A stretch of DNA of 64,000 nt from Akkermansia muciniphila (GTDB lineage: Bacteria > Verrucomicrobiota > Verrucomicrobiia > Opitutales > Opitutaceae): positions 26,643-90,642 of the forward strand of contig CAMCZZ010000013.1 of NCBI GenBank assembly GCA_945888375.1, in the 5' to 3' direction. Shown here in pieces: positions 8,685 through 18,600 of this stretch (the first letter of the stretch is position 1; the number at the start of each line of letters is the position of its first letter). The notes beneath the pieces are model-generated. The model made no database searches and was not told the origin of the DNA. It worked only from the letters and a program-made list of their open reading frames with translations. A program made the translations under genes and the position numbers.

Positions 8685-9207
8685 AGAGCCGCCTCGCCCA
8701 GCCGCGTTACCCCAGCCCCGGGCGTTTCCCTTTGCTCGCCTGCACTCCCGCTTGCCCCCGCACCCAGCCTGCCCCCAAAGCCAAGAAGTCAGAACTCGGC
8801 CGCACCACGGGCACGACGATTACCAAAATTATACAGGAAAGGACTGCGGTAAGTTTTTCCCCGGCAAGATGTCTTCAATTTAAGAAAAGCCGTAGCCGTC
8901 CCTGACCTTCGGTGAAATCGGTGGCTCCAATGGCCTGAACCAAGCTAAATCCACCTCCACAGCCAAAAGGGGCTACCCTCAAACAGACTCCCCGGGGCCA
9001 AAGTTTCCGGCCTTGCAACACTACCCCCGGGTGGAGTCGCACGCACTCCGCAGTGCGGCATGATTTCCGATGACGTGAGCCCCGGCCTGAAGCGAATCCC
9101 GGTGCCCGATACCGCCGCACCCTGGATTCGTCCGACTTGCGGGGAGATCAACTCGCCGCCTTGACACCGCCACGCCTCACCGACTTCCTCCCCAACCCAA
9201 GGCAAAC
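8685..9207. other. Intergenic region with tandem hairpins
   Basis: No convincing gene is seen in these 523 bases. A 74-codon frame overlapping the lyase stop has no protein-like features. Two adjacent stem-loops stand out: positions 8986-8997 pair with 9025-9038 (12 base pairs with a two-base bulge), and 9042-9057 is a perfect six-base-pair hairpin (CGCACT, CCGC loop, AGTGCG). No T-tract follows, so they are not ordinary terminators. A TTGACA at 9161-9166 could be the -35 box of the tRNA gene that follows, although the matching -10 region is poor. Confidence 0.4.
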
Positions 9208-9282
<75 letters not shown>

Positions 9283-9385
9283 CTTTATCCCTAAAAGTCT
9301 GCAGCGAGGGTTTCGAAGCCCCGCATAGATCCCTTTGAAGGGGCGCCAAATCCCCCCTTTCGTTTTCGTCAGCCCCCCCACCCGC

Positions 9386-10786
9386 TTGGCCAAACTCCCG
9401 CCCTCCTCCCCCACCGCGCCCCTCGCCGCCGCTCTGTCCGCCCGTCTCGGCGCCCATCGCGTTTTGACCGCACCCGAGGATATCCTGCCCTACGGCTTCG
9501 ACGGCACCGCCACGCTGAAACAACTGCCCGCCTGCGTCGTCTTCCCGCGCGACGCCGCCGACGTCGCCTTCATCCTCCGCCTCGCCCACGAGCACCGCGC
9601 CCCCGTCATCACCCGCGGCAGCGGCACCGGCCTCTCCGGCGGCAGCGTGCCTCTCCCCGGTTCCATCGTGCTGTGTCTGGCAAAACTAGACCGGATACTC
9701 GAACTCGACACAGCCAACCTCACCCTCCGCGCCGAGGCCGGCGTCATTACCCAAAAAATTTACGAAACCGCCGACGCCGCCGGCCTCTTTTACCCGCCCG
9801 ACCCCGGCTCGATGAAAATCAGCACCATCGGCGGCAACGTCGCGGAAAACTCAGGCGGCCTGCGCGGCCTGAAATACGGCGTTACCCGCGACTACGTCAT
9901 GGGCCTCGAGGTCGTGCTCGCCGACGGCTCGATCTGCTGGCTGGGCTCGAAATGCGTGAAGGACGTCGCCGGCTACAACCTGCGCGACCTCTTCATCGGC
10001 AGCGAAGGCACCCTCGGCGTTGTCACCCAGGTCCTCCTCAAACTCCTCCCCAAACCCACCGCCCGCCAGACCCTGCTGGCCACGTTCGCGGCGATGGACG
10101 CCGCCGCCGCGACGGTCTCCGCCGTCATCGCCGCCAAAATCATTCCCTGCACCCTGGAGTTTCTCGACCAAAAAACCCTTCGCTGCGTCGAGGATTTCGC
10201 CCGGGTCGGCCTGCCGCGCGACGCCGCCGCAATTCTGCTGATCGAGACCGACGGCCACCCCGCAGCCGTGGCCGACGAGGCCGCGGCCATCGAAAAACTC
10301 TGCCAAGCCCACGGCGCCACCTCCGTCCGCCGCGCCGCCAACGCCGCCGAGGCCACCCAGCTCGCCAGCGCCCGCCGCAGCGCCTTCTCCGCCCTCGCCC
10401 GCCTCCGCCCGACCACGATTCTCGAGGACGTCACCGTGCCCCGCAGCGAACTCGCCGGCATGATTCGCGCCGTCGAGGCCATCGCCGAAAAACACGATCT
10501 GAATATCGCCACCTTCGGCCACTTCGGCGACGGCAACCTGCACCCCACCATCCTCACCGACGAACGCGACGGCGCCGAGATGCACCGCGTCGAGCTTGCC
10601 CTCGTCGATATCGTCGAAGAGACCCTGAAGCGCGGCGGCACCATCACCGGCGAACACGGGATCGGCTTGGCCAAAAAACCTTTCCTCAAACGCCAACTCG
10701 GCGACCAATCCTACGAACTGCTCCGCCTCGTGAAACGTGCCCTCGACCCCGACGGCCTGCTCAACCCCGGGAAAATCTTCGACTGA
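9386..10786 (+). CDS. glcD: FAD-linked oxidase, GlcD-type
   Basis: The flavin subunit of a glycolate or D-lactate dehydrogenase type enzyme (FAD-binding PCMH domain, then FAD-oxidase C-terminal domain). Visible are the PCMH signature around TRGSGTGLSGGSVPLPGSIV, the second FAD loop DPGSMKISTIGGNVAENSGG, GSEGTLGVVTQVLLKLLPKP, and the C-terminal metal/substrate motif FGHFGDGNLHP followed by GEHGIGLAKK. The length (466 residues) is normal. An in-frame TTG at 9335 would add 17 residues of low similarity; TTG 9386 is preferred because the family starts 10-20 residues before LAAALSARLGAHRVL. glcF lies 100 bases downstream. No GlcE-like third subunit is in the window. Confidence 0.9.
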   Translation: MAKLPPSSPTAPLAAALSARLGAHRVLTAPEDILPYGFDGTATLKQLPACVVFPRDAADVAFILRLAHEHRAPVITRGSGTGLSGGSVPLPGSIVLCLAKLDRILELDTANLTLRAEAGVITQKIYETADAAGLFYPPDPGSMKISTIGGNVAENSGGLRGLKYGVTRDYVMGLEVVLADGSICWLGSKCVKDVAGYNLRDLFIGSEGTLGVVTQVLLKLLPKPTARQTLLATFAAMDAAAATVSAVIAAKIIPCTLEFLDQKTLRCVEDFARVGLPRDAAAILLIETDGHPAAVADEAAAIEKLCQAHGATSVRRAANAAEATQLASARRSAFSALARLRPTTILEDVTVPRSELAGMIRAVEAIAEKHDLNIATFGHFGDGNLHPTILTDERDGAEMHRVELALVDIVEETLKRGGTITGEHGIGLAKKPFLKRQLGDQSYELLRLVKRALDPDGLLNPGKIFD

Positions 10787-10792
10787 AATCCT

Positions 10793-10904
10793 ACCGCGGA
10801 TAACGCGGATGAAAGCGGATAAAACCAAATCATCTTCGTTTGCGCGCCAATCCGCGCGATCTGCAGTTGTATAATCCCGACTCTCCGTGTCCTCCGTGGT
10901 TAAA
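10793..10904. repeat. Dispersed-type intergenic repeat (hairpin element plus CCGTGTCCTCCGTGG motif)
   Basis: Positions 10793-10810 (ACCGCGGATAACGCGGAT) and 10850-10867 form an imperfect inverted repeat: the reverse complement of the second arm matches the first at 14 of 18 bases, giving a hairpin element of about 75 bp. Within it GCGGAT recurs three times. It is followed at 10881-10904 by CTCCGTGTCCTCCGTGG and TTAAA. From memory, very similar word pairs recur between genes in Verrucomicrobiota, Planctomycetota and other environmental bacteria; copy number here cannot be tested. The second motif runs into the start of glcF. Confidence 0.5.
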
Positions 10905-12257
10905 ACTTCTTCTCCGCAGTCCGCCAACCTCCTCGTCGGCCTCGACTACTCAGTGCTCCAGCAGTGCATGCACTGCGGGCTGTGTCTGCCGACCTGCCCG
11001 ACCTACGACGAGACGAAGCTGGAGCGCCACAGCCCGCGCGGCCGCATCGCCCTCATGCGCGCCGTGGCCGACGGCGAACTCGCCGTCTCGAAGGCCTTCG
11101 GCGAGGAAATGTATTACTGCCTCGGCTGCCTCGCCTGCACCACCGCCTGCCCGGCCGGCGTGAACTACGCCGAGCTTTTCGAAACCGCCCGAGCCGAGGT
11201 CGAGCGACAGGGCGTGCTCGACGCGCCAAAGCGTAGCTTCATCCGCTATTGGGTGGTGAAGTTCCTCTTCACCCGCCCCCGCCTGCTCCGCTTCGCCGGT
11301 CGCACCCTCTGGCTCTGGCAGGCCTCCGGACTCCAGTCCCTCGCCCGCCACTCCGGTCTGACCAAACTGCTGCCCGCCAACCTGCGCCGCCTCGAACCCC
11401 AATCGCCGGCCATCCGCGCAAAGTTTTCCCACCAGCTCATCCGCCCCATCGAACGCCCGGCACCGCGCTCCGACGTATCCGCCAAACCCGCCCGCCGCGT
11501 CGCCGTGCTGACCGGTTGCGTGCAGGATCTCGCGTTCAGCGATGTCAATCGCGCCACCGTGGACGTCCTTCTCGCCAACGGCTGCGAAGTCCACACCCCG
11601 CCCGTCCAGCCCTGCTGCGGCTCCCTCCACGCCCACAATGGCGACCTCACCTCAGCCCGCACCCTCGCCCGCCGCCAACTCGACCTGTTTAACCCCGCTG
11701 ACTTCGACGCCATTCTCACCAACGCCGGCGGTTGCGGTTCCCACCTTAAAAACTACGGGCACCTCCTGCACGACGACCCCGCCTACGCCGCCCGCGCCGC
11801 TACCTGGGACAAAAAGCTGAAAGACATCCACGAATACCTCGTGGTAATTGGCTTCCGCAAACCAGCTTCCTCCGTTTCACCCGTGACCGTCACCTATCAC
11901 GAGTCCTGCCACCTTTGCCACGGCCAGAAGGTCAGTGCCCAACCCCGCGCCATCCTGCGCGCCTTACCCGGCGTCGAGTTAAAGGAGTGCGCCGAGGCCC
12001 AGTGGTGCTGCGGAAGCGCCGGAATCTATAACATCACCCAGCCCGACACCGCCGCCCGCTTGCAGGAACGGAAAATCGGTCACGTGCTCGCCACCGGCGC
12101 ACAAACCGTCGCCACCGCCAACCCGGGCTGCCACCTGCAACTCGAAAACGGCCTGCGGACCGCACCCGCCCACCACACAACCCCGCGCGTCACCCACCCC
12201 ATCGTGCTGCTCGCCGAGGCCTACCGGGCCGAAACCGCCACCGCTAACCAGGCGTAA
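10887..12257 (+). CDS. glcF: Glycolate/lactate oxidase iron-sulfur subunit, GlcF-type
   Basis: The electron-transfer partner of GlcD, passing electrons from the flavin subunit to the quinone pool. Two 4Fe-4S ferredoxin motifs sit at the N-terminus (CMHCGLCLPTCPTY and CLGCLACTTACPAG), followed by two cysteine-rich CCG domains (VQPCCGSLHAHNG; CHLCHGQK...QWCCGSAG). The 456-residue length is normal. The start is one of two in-frame GTG codons (10887 or 10896); both fall inside the repeat motif, so the first ten or so residues (MSSVVKTSS) seem to be encoded by repeat sequence. The gene follows glcD on the same strand and is probably co-transcribed. Confidence 0.92.
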   Translation: MSSVVKTSSPQSANLLVGLDYSVLQQCMHCGLCLPTCPTYDETKLERHSPRGRIALMRAVADGELAVSKAFGEEMYYCLGCLACTTACPAGVNYAELFETARAEVERQGVLDAPKRSFIRYWVVKFLFTRPRLLRFAGRTLWLWQASGLQSLARHSGLTKLLPANLRRLEPQSPAIRAKFSHQLIRPIERPAPRSDVSAKPARRVAVLTGCVQDLAFSDVNRATVDVLLANGCEVHTPPVQPCCGSLHAHNGDLTSARTLARRQLDLFNPADFDAILTNAGGCGSHLKNYGHLLHDDPAYAARAATWDKKLKDIHEYLVVIGFRKPASSVSPVTVTYHESCHLCHGQKVSAQPRAILRALPGVELKECAEAQWCCGSAGIYNITQPDTAARLQERKIGHVLATGAQTVATANPGCHLQLENGLRTAPAHHTTPRVTHPIVLLAEAYRAETATANQA

Positions 12258-12284
12258 TTGGAGGCCCGGCCCGGTCGCGGACCG

Positions 12285-12968
12285 TCACCGCCGCTCGACG
12301 GCGAAATCCCGGATCTCTATCCGCGAATCCACGGTGCGAAACCCGAACCAACCGGAGCGCAGCGGTTCCGGATCCACATAGGTGAACCAGACCACACCGT
12401 CCCTCGCCCAAGTGGTCCGACCGTCCGCATCCACCGTGATCTCAACGCGGTAGGTCCGCTCCGCCTCGAGCAGAGCCGCCGGCTCCTTCAAATCATGCTG
12501 CGGCAAGAGCGGTCGCGCCCCGTGTCCGTCGTAACGCCGGAAGCGCGTGGTCGTGTTGCCGTTGCCCCCGCAGCCGACATAGTAGGTCGCGAGCGAGTCA
12601 TAGGTGCCGAAACGACCGTCGCGCCCGTGTCCCGGCGCGAAGAGGTCGTCCGGCCTCTGCGGATCGACCGCCATCCAGAAGCAGTTCAGGTCCGAGACCC
12701 GCGCGTCGCCTTTCATCGTCGCGGTGTAACGGATAACCAGCGGCGCCTGCAGGCGCTCCCGCCACCACACCGTGCAACCCGCCCGGTCCGTGATCGTGAG
12801 CGCGCCGTCCGTCGCCTCGACCGTCCCGCCCGGTTGTTGCTCCACCACCCATGCCGCCAAGCCGCCGCGAAACGCATCCCGCGCCCCGTCTTGACCCGCC
12901 ACCAAAGGCGCCAGCCACACAAGCCCGCCGCCTACCCAAACTCTCACGCTGGACCAAACTAGCTTCAT
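12285..12968 (-). CDS. Secreted DUF6250-like protein, YesU-related
   Basis: A 227-residue protein with a signal peptide (MKLVWSSVRVWVGGGLVWLAPLVAG; cleavage after the second AG is likely). The mature part looks like a single jelly-roll domain of the DUF6250/YesU-like type found beside pectin and rhamnogalacturonan genes. Conserved segments are DLNCFWMAVDPQ, YYVGCGGNGNTTTRFRRYDG and RSGWFGFRTVDSRIEIRDF, plus GCTVWWRERL near the start. Activity is not established in this family; carbohydrate binding or a lyase/hydrolase role is possible. The ATG at 12968 opens the signal peptide; the frame runs upstream to 13109 but that part overlaps the GH42 gene. It is divergent from the GH42 beta-galactosidase with 94 bases between start codons. 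Confidence 0.75.
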   Translation of the reverse strand: MKLVWSSVRVWVGGGLVWLAPLVAGQDGARDAFRGGLAAWVVEQQPGGTVEATDGALTITDRAGCTVWWRERLQAPLVIRYTATMKGDARVSDLNCFWMAVDPQRPDDLFAPGHGRDGRFGTYDSLATYYVGCGGNGNTTTRFRRYDGHGARPLLPQHDLKEPAALLEAERTYRVEITVDADGRTTWARDGVVWFTYVDPEPLRSGWFGFRTVDSRIEIRDFAVERR

Positions 12969-13062
12969 ACTGTCAGTTTCCACCCCCGTTGCCCGACGGC
13001 CACCAGGAAAGACGCTGAACGTAAGAATATCTTCACCCCGCCCCCCGCCCGAATTTGACGCG

Positions 13063-15135
13063 GTGCCCCACTCTTTTTTCCGCATGCTCATCCCCGCCCT
13101 CTCCTCCACGCTCGCCTACGGCGGCGACTACAACCCCGAGCAATGGCCCGAGTCCGTCTGGCCCGAGGACGCGCGCCTCATGCGCGAGGCCGGCGTGAAC
13201 CTCGTCAGCGTCGGCATCTTCGCCTGGTCCCGCATTCAGCCCACCCCCAAGACGTGGGATTTCGCCTGGCTCGACCGCGTCATGGACCTGCTCCACGCCC
13301 AAGGCGTGCGGGTCTGCCTCGCCACCGCCACCGCCTCGCCCCCGGCCTGGCTGGCCCGGCTTTACCCCGATTCGCTGCCCGTCACCACCGAGGGCGTGAC
13401 GCTCCATATCGGCTCGCGCCAGCAGTTCTCCCCCAGCTCGCCCGACTACCGCCGCCACGCCGCCGCCCTCGTGCGCCGCCTCGCCAAACGCTACGCGAAA
13501 CACCCCGCGCTCGCCGTCTGGCACGTGGGGAACGAGTTCGCCTGCCACATGAACGAGTGCCACGGCCCGCACAGCACGCGCGCCTTCCGGGTGTGGTTGA
13601 AAGCCAAATACAAAACCCTCGCCGCCCTCAACGCCGCCTGGGGCACCGCCTTCTGGAGCCAGCTCTACGGGGACTGGGAGGAGATCCACACCCCGCGCCG
13701 CGCCCCCTACGCCAGCAACCCCGCCCAGCAGCTGGATTTCAAACGCTTCACCCACGAGGCCTTCTTCGACCTCTACAAGATGGAGCGCGCCATCCTCAAG
13801 GCCGCCACGCCCGACGTGCCCGTCACGACCAACCTGATGGCGTTTTTCAAGCCCCTCGACTACCACGCCTGGGCCCGAGAGATGGATTTTGCCGCGTGGG
13901 ATTCCTACCCCGACCCCACCCTGCCCGACGAGGGTCGCCATTGGGCCGCCGTCGGCCACGATCTCACCCGCTCGCTCAAGCCCGGCCTGCCCTTCGTCTT
14001 GATGGAGGCCGCCACCTCGGCAGTGAACTGGCGCGCCTTCAACCGCCCCAAACCCGCCGGCCTCATGCGCCTGCAAAGCCTCCAGGCCGTGGCCCGCGGC
14101 GCCGACGGCGTGATGTTTTTCCAGTGGCGCGCCTCCCTCTCCGGCGCGGAAAAATACCACAGCGCGATGGTCGCCCACGTGGACCCCGAACGCAGCCGTA
14201 TCCACGCCGAGGTGCGCGCGCTGGGCGCCGAACTTCGACTGCTCGCCCCCGTCGCCGGCTCGGTCATCCGCGCCCGCGTCGCCATCGTGATGGACTGGGC
14301 CGCCTGGTGGGCCCTCGAGCTGGAGGCCCGTCCCACCAAAATCGATTACATGGCGACCCTGCACGCCGTGCACCGCGCTTTCTACGCCCAAAACTACGCC
14401 GTCGATTTTATCCACCCCGAGGCCGACCTCTCCGGCTACGCCCTGGTCGTCGCCCCCGTGCTCTACCTGCTCACCCCGGCCGGCGCGGCCAACCTCTCCG
14501 CCTTCGCCCAAAAGGGCGGCACCCTCGTCGCCACCTACGCGACCGGCATCGTCGACGCCGACGAACGCGTCGTCCCGGGCGGCTACCCGGGCCTGCTGCG
14601 CGACACCCTCGGCGTGTGGGTCGAGGAATGGGCCCCGCTCGGGGACCGCTTCACCAACACCTTCCGCCTGCCCGGCAAGGGCGGCGCGAAACTGAACTGC
14701 CGCGAATGGTCCGAATTCGTGCGCGTCGAGGACGCCGAGGTGCTCGCCACCTTCGCCGCCGACCTCACCGCCGGCGGCCCCGCCCTCACCCGCCGCCGCG
14801 TCGGCGCCGGGCGCGCCCTCTACCTCGCCGCCGGGCTCGAGGCCCTGGGCTGGGACGCCCTCGCCGCCTTCCTCGCCACCGAGGCGGACGTGTCGCCCGT
14901 GCTCGCCGCCCCGTCCAAGGTCGAGGTCTCGGAGCGCGTCTCCGCCGAAGGCACGCGCCACCTGTTTCTGCTCAACCACCGGCATACCCCGGTAAGCGTG
15001 CCGCTCGGCGCGCGCCGCGGCTTCGACCTGCTGACCGGCCAGCCAGCCACCCGCACCCTCACCCTCGCGCCGCTGGGCGCCGCGGTCATCGCGATCACTC
15101 CCGGCGGATCATCCGACAAAAAACGCGGACGATAA
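13063..15135 (+). CDS. GH42 beta-galactosidase
   Basis: A beta-galactosidase of glycoside hydrolase family 42, which removes terminal galactose from galacto-oligosaccharides. It opens with the family signature YGGDYNPEQWPESVWPEDAR. The acid/base glutamate is expected in WHVGNEFACH and the nucleophile in FVLMEAATSAVNW. The TIM barrel (to about residue 390) is followed by the trimerisation domain and a small C-terminal beta domain (HLFLLNHRHTPVSVPL). No signal peptide is seen, so it probably acts in the cytoplasm on imported oligosaccharides. The start is GTG 13063 or ATG 13084 (seven residues shorter). With the GH53 galactanase at 58-60 kb it would complete galactan breakdown. Confidence 0.92.
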   Translation: MPHSFFRMLIPALSSTLAYGGDYNPEQWPESVWPEDARLMREAGVNLVSVGIFAWSRIQPTPKTWDFAWLDRVMDLLHAQGVRVCLATATASPPAWLARLYPDSLPVTTEGVTLHIGSRQQFSPSSPDYRRHAAALVRRLAKRYAKHPALAVWHVGNEFACHMNECHGPHSTRAFRVWLKAKYKTLAALNAAWGTAFWSQLYGDWEEIHTPRRAPYASNPAQQLDFKRFTHEAFFDLYKMERAILKAATPDVPVTTNLMAFFKPLDYHAWAREMDFAAWDSYPDPTLPDEGRHWAAVGHDLTRSLKPGLPFVLMEAATSAVNWRAFNRPKPAGLMRLQSLQAVARGADGVMFFQWRASLSGAEKYHSAMVAHVDPERSRIHAEVRALGAELRLLAPVAGSVIRARVAIVMDWAAWWALELEARPTKIDYMATLHAVHRAFYAQNYAVDFIHPEADLSGYALVVAPVLYLLTPAGAANLSAFAQKGGTLVATYATGIVDADERVVPGGYPGLLRDTLGVWVEEWAPLGDRFTNTFRLPGKGGAKLNCREWSEFVRVEDAEVLATFAADLTAGGPALTRRRVGAGRALYLAAGLEALGWDALAAFLATEADVSPVLAAPSKVEVSERVSAEGTRHLFLLNHRHTPVSVPLGARRGFDLLTGQPATRTLTLAPLGAAVIAITPGGSSDKKRGR

Positions 15136-15231
15136 GCCAACCAGATTTTGACTGTAAGAATCGGTTGATCTGTTCCCCCGCCTCAAAGGTATTCAATTTG
15201 CGAACAACCCCGATCAGTGCCCCCACCCCGA

Positions 15232-15615
15232 ATGGCCTCATGTAATTTCGCGCTTTTGCATGCCCTCGCTTTGCCGACGACGGCGGCGCTATGCCCTGCG
15301 GCCGAGGCCGCTCCGCCTGCCGCCGTCCCCTTTGTCGGCAGCATAGAGGCGGCCCGCACGGGCAACGAGGTTTTGCTCACTAGGAAATTGCCCGGAGGAG
15401 ACTTTATCCGGGTCGAATTCTACCGAAACCCCAATTCCTCGACTGCCGACCGCGGCCGGGTGAACACCACGCGGACCGACGCGACCCAGTTGCTCGACCA
15501 AGTGCCCGACCTCACCGTGACCTATTGGTATTGGCTGAAACTGATCCGCGCCGACAACACGCACCTCAACGTCGGCCCGGTCGCCACGCCTTCGGCCACT
15601 GTCTGGCAGCCGTGA
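15232..15615 (+). CDS. Small secreted FN3-like protein, function unknown
   Basis: A 127-residue protein with a plausible signal peptide (ASCNFALLHALALPTTAALC, ending near AEAA) and a single beta-sandwich domain resembling a fibronectin type III fold: GNEVLLTRKL, then FIRVEFYRNPN, TQLLDQVPDLTVTYWYWLKL. The pattern YR-x-N-TQLLD-YWYWLKL resembles the N-terminal beta domain of the PL11 lyases (FNLYRS...YYVVPV), an impression that needs profile comparison. The ATG at 15232 is preferred to GTG 15217 because it gives a cleaner signal. It lies 50 bases before the PEP-CTERM repeat protein on the same strand and may share its transcript. Confidence 0.6.
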   Translation: MASCNFALLHALALPTTAALCPAAEAAPPAAVPFVGSIEAARTGNEVLLTRKLPGGDFIRVEFYRNPNSSTADRGRVNTTRTDATQLLDQVPDLTVTYWYWLKLIRADNTHLNVGPVATPSATVWQP

Positions 15616-15665
15616 GCCACGATTTTCTCCAAAATCCCAACCCCAGTCTTCTTAAGTTCCAGCCC

Positions 15666-18600
15666 ATGAAACCCCCGTTCGCTTCCATGAATACCCGCCC
15701 TGTCGGCAGCTCCCCCGCCGCCCGTCTCATCCTCGCCGCCATGCTCGCGACTGCCCTTACACACTCGGTCCGGGCTGCCAACGGCACTTGGAGTTCCACC
15801 GCCGGAACCGGCGATTGGATCACGGCCGCGAATTGGGGCGGCACCGTCCCGGGCGCGAGCGGCGCGGCTAACAACAACACCGGTAACACGGATATGATCA
15901 TCTTCAGATCCGGCTCGACCAACACGACTATCGCCATCGATAACCTCCGGTTCATCAATTCCATGGAGTTCGTCACCGGTGTTGGTGCCTATTCCTTCAC
16001 CGGCGGTCTCCTTTACCTGCGCAACGGCGGCTCGATCACGATGAACGCCGGCGCCGCCAACGCGCAGATCTTCGGCAATACTTGGCAGGTTCGTCAGAGC
16101 TCCAGCACCAACGGCGCCTATTCGTTCCTCAACAACGCGACCGCCGAGTCCGCCACGCTCACGTTCAACGTCGCCAGCAACACGCTTACCAACGCCAACG
16201 GCCGCCCGACGACCTTGACCTTGGGCGGAACCAACACGGGCAACAACACGATCAGTTCCGCGCTGACTAATGCCACAGGTTCACAAGCGGTCAACGTCAT
16301 CACCAAAACGGGCGCCGGAACATGGATTCTTTCTGGTGCGAACACCTTCACCGGAACCGGAGCCACCGCCGTGGCCAATGGTATTCAGGTTAATGCCGGC
16401 ACTCTGGTCGCCGCCAACAACGGCGCGCTCGGAACAAACGCGACAGCCAACACAAACCAAGTCAGCGTCAACAGCACCGGCACGCTGCGCATCGATTCGG
16501 GAATCACTTTGGACAACGGTCTGTCGCTCAACCTGAACAACGGGGGCACCATTCGTTCCAACGGAACCGCAGCCACCAACGGGCGAGTGAATCTGACGAC
16601 CGCCGCATCCTCATCCGCAACCCTGTCCACCACCGGCTCCGGAGATTTTTTTACGGTTGGCAATGCCGCCAATGACCTCACTGGTGGCGCCTCGGACACG
16701 GTCCTAAACGTATCCGGGCCCGGCACCGTTCTTCTCGGGCAGTCGAGCAACTACATCGGGTCTTGGTCGCTCAATTCCGGCACCACCCGCCTTGGCGCCG
16801 CCACCGCCCTTGGTTCCGGGTCCGTCGCCTTCGGCTCCGGTAGCACCGCCACCCTCCAGCTCAACGGCCAGAGCATATCGGTCGCAGGCCTGAACAGCAA
16901 CGCCACCGTCGGCACGCCCGTGATCGAGAATGGAATCGCCGGTTCCTCCACCCTCACCGTCAGCACCGCGGGGTCCTCCTCCTACGCCGGCCTCGTGCAG
17001 GACGGCGCCGCAGGCACCATCGCCATCACCAAATCCGGCACCGGCACCCTCGCGCTGAACGGCGCCAACACCTATTCGGGGGGCACCACCGTATCGGCCG
17101 GCACGCTAAAGGCTAACAACGCCTCCGGCTCCGCCACCGGCTCCGGCTCCGTCTCCATCGCCTCCGGCGGCACCCTCGGCGGCACGGGCACCATCTCGGG
17201 CCCGGTATCCGTGGCCTTGGGCGGCATCGTCGCCCCCGGCAACAGCGTCGGCACGCTCACCGTCGGCTCCCTCACCGCCGCCTCGGGCTCGATTTTCAAC
17301 TTCGAGTTCAACAGCACCCCCGCCAACGACCGGATCAACGTCACCACCTCCGACGGCCTGACCCTAAACGGCGGCGGCTTCAATCTCTACACCGAAGGCA
17401 GTCTCAACGGTTGGACCACAACAGGTGACTACAACCTGATCCAGTATACTGGCTCGATCCAAGGCACCGGAACCAGCGAACTTTCCGTCCTGAATCCTCA
17501 GGCTGGTTATGGCTATACCTTCGGCTCCTCGAGCGGCTTCGTTACCCTCCAAGTCTATATCGCAGCTGTCCTCTCTAACTGGAACGTCGATGCGGGGGGC
17601 AGTTGGAACACTGCGGGCAACTGGAGCAGCGCAGTTCCGAACGGAGCGGGTGAAGGGGCTATTCTTAATAAGGCACTTTCCTCGCCGGCATCCATCACCC
17701 TTGACGGTAATAAAACCGTCGGCGGCCTGACCCTCAACAGCGCCAACGGCTACACCATCGCCGCCGGTTCCGGTGGCACGCTTTCCCTCAATAGCGGCGT
17801 CAGCCAAGCCAGCATCATCGTCACAAGCGGATCACATACCATCAGTGCGCCGGTAGCGCTCGCCTCCAACACTGTCGCCTCCACTGACTCTGGCACCGGC
17901 CTTACCGTCTCAGGACAAATTTCCGGCACCGGCATCCTCACCAAATCGGGCGCGGGTTCCCTCGATCTCGATACGGTCAATGTCTACTCCGGCGGCACCA
18001 CGATCACCGGCGGTTCCGTCGGCTTCGTATCCGGCGGCCTCGGCTCCGGAGCCATCTCGGTAGACAACGCGTCTCTCACTTACAAAGGAGTAAATACGAA
18101 CGACCTTTCGGCCCAAGGCTTGTCCATCGGCGCAGGCGGCGCCGCGATCAACATCGGTGCGAACAACGTCGTCTACAGCGCCGCGGTCACCGGCACGGGA
18201 GCTTTCACCAAGAGCGGCTCCGGCACCCTTACCATGCAGGGTAACAATACCTTCACCGGATCCACCACCATCAACGGCGGCGGACTCGTGCTGAAAGGCT
18301 CCAGCGCCTCCACCGGCGGCACCACGCTCAACGGCGCGGACACATCCATCGAACTGGCCGGCGACTCCTCTCTTGGTGCGGTGCCCGTGACCCCGGCCGT
18401 AAACCTCACGCTCAACCCCGGCTCCGGCAACACCTCGAGCGTGAAGTTCAACGGCGCGACCACCCTCGCCGCAAACAGGAATATCTCCCTCGCCAACGGC
18501 ACGGGTATCATCAACACGAACGGGAACGCCGTAACCGTCTCCGGCGCCCTCGGCGGCTCCGGCAATCTCGTGAAAAACGGCACCGGCGTCCTTACCCTCG

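Noticed and set aside
8681..8905. 74-codon frame overlapping the lyase stop.
   Set aside because: Composition is irregular, there is no hydrophobic core, signal or motif, and it covers the gene-free stretch by chance in GC-rich DNA.
13033..14985. 650-codon open frame antisense to GH42, and many similar long antisense frames elsewhere.
   Set aside because: They are shadows caused by high GC content; their translations are runs of G, A, E and R with no family features.
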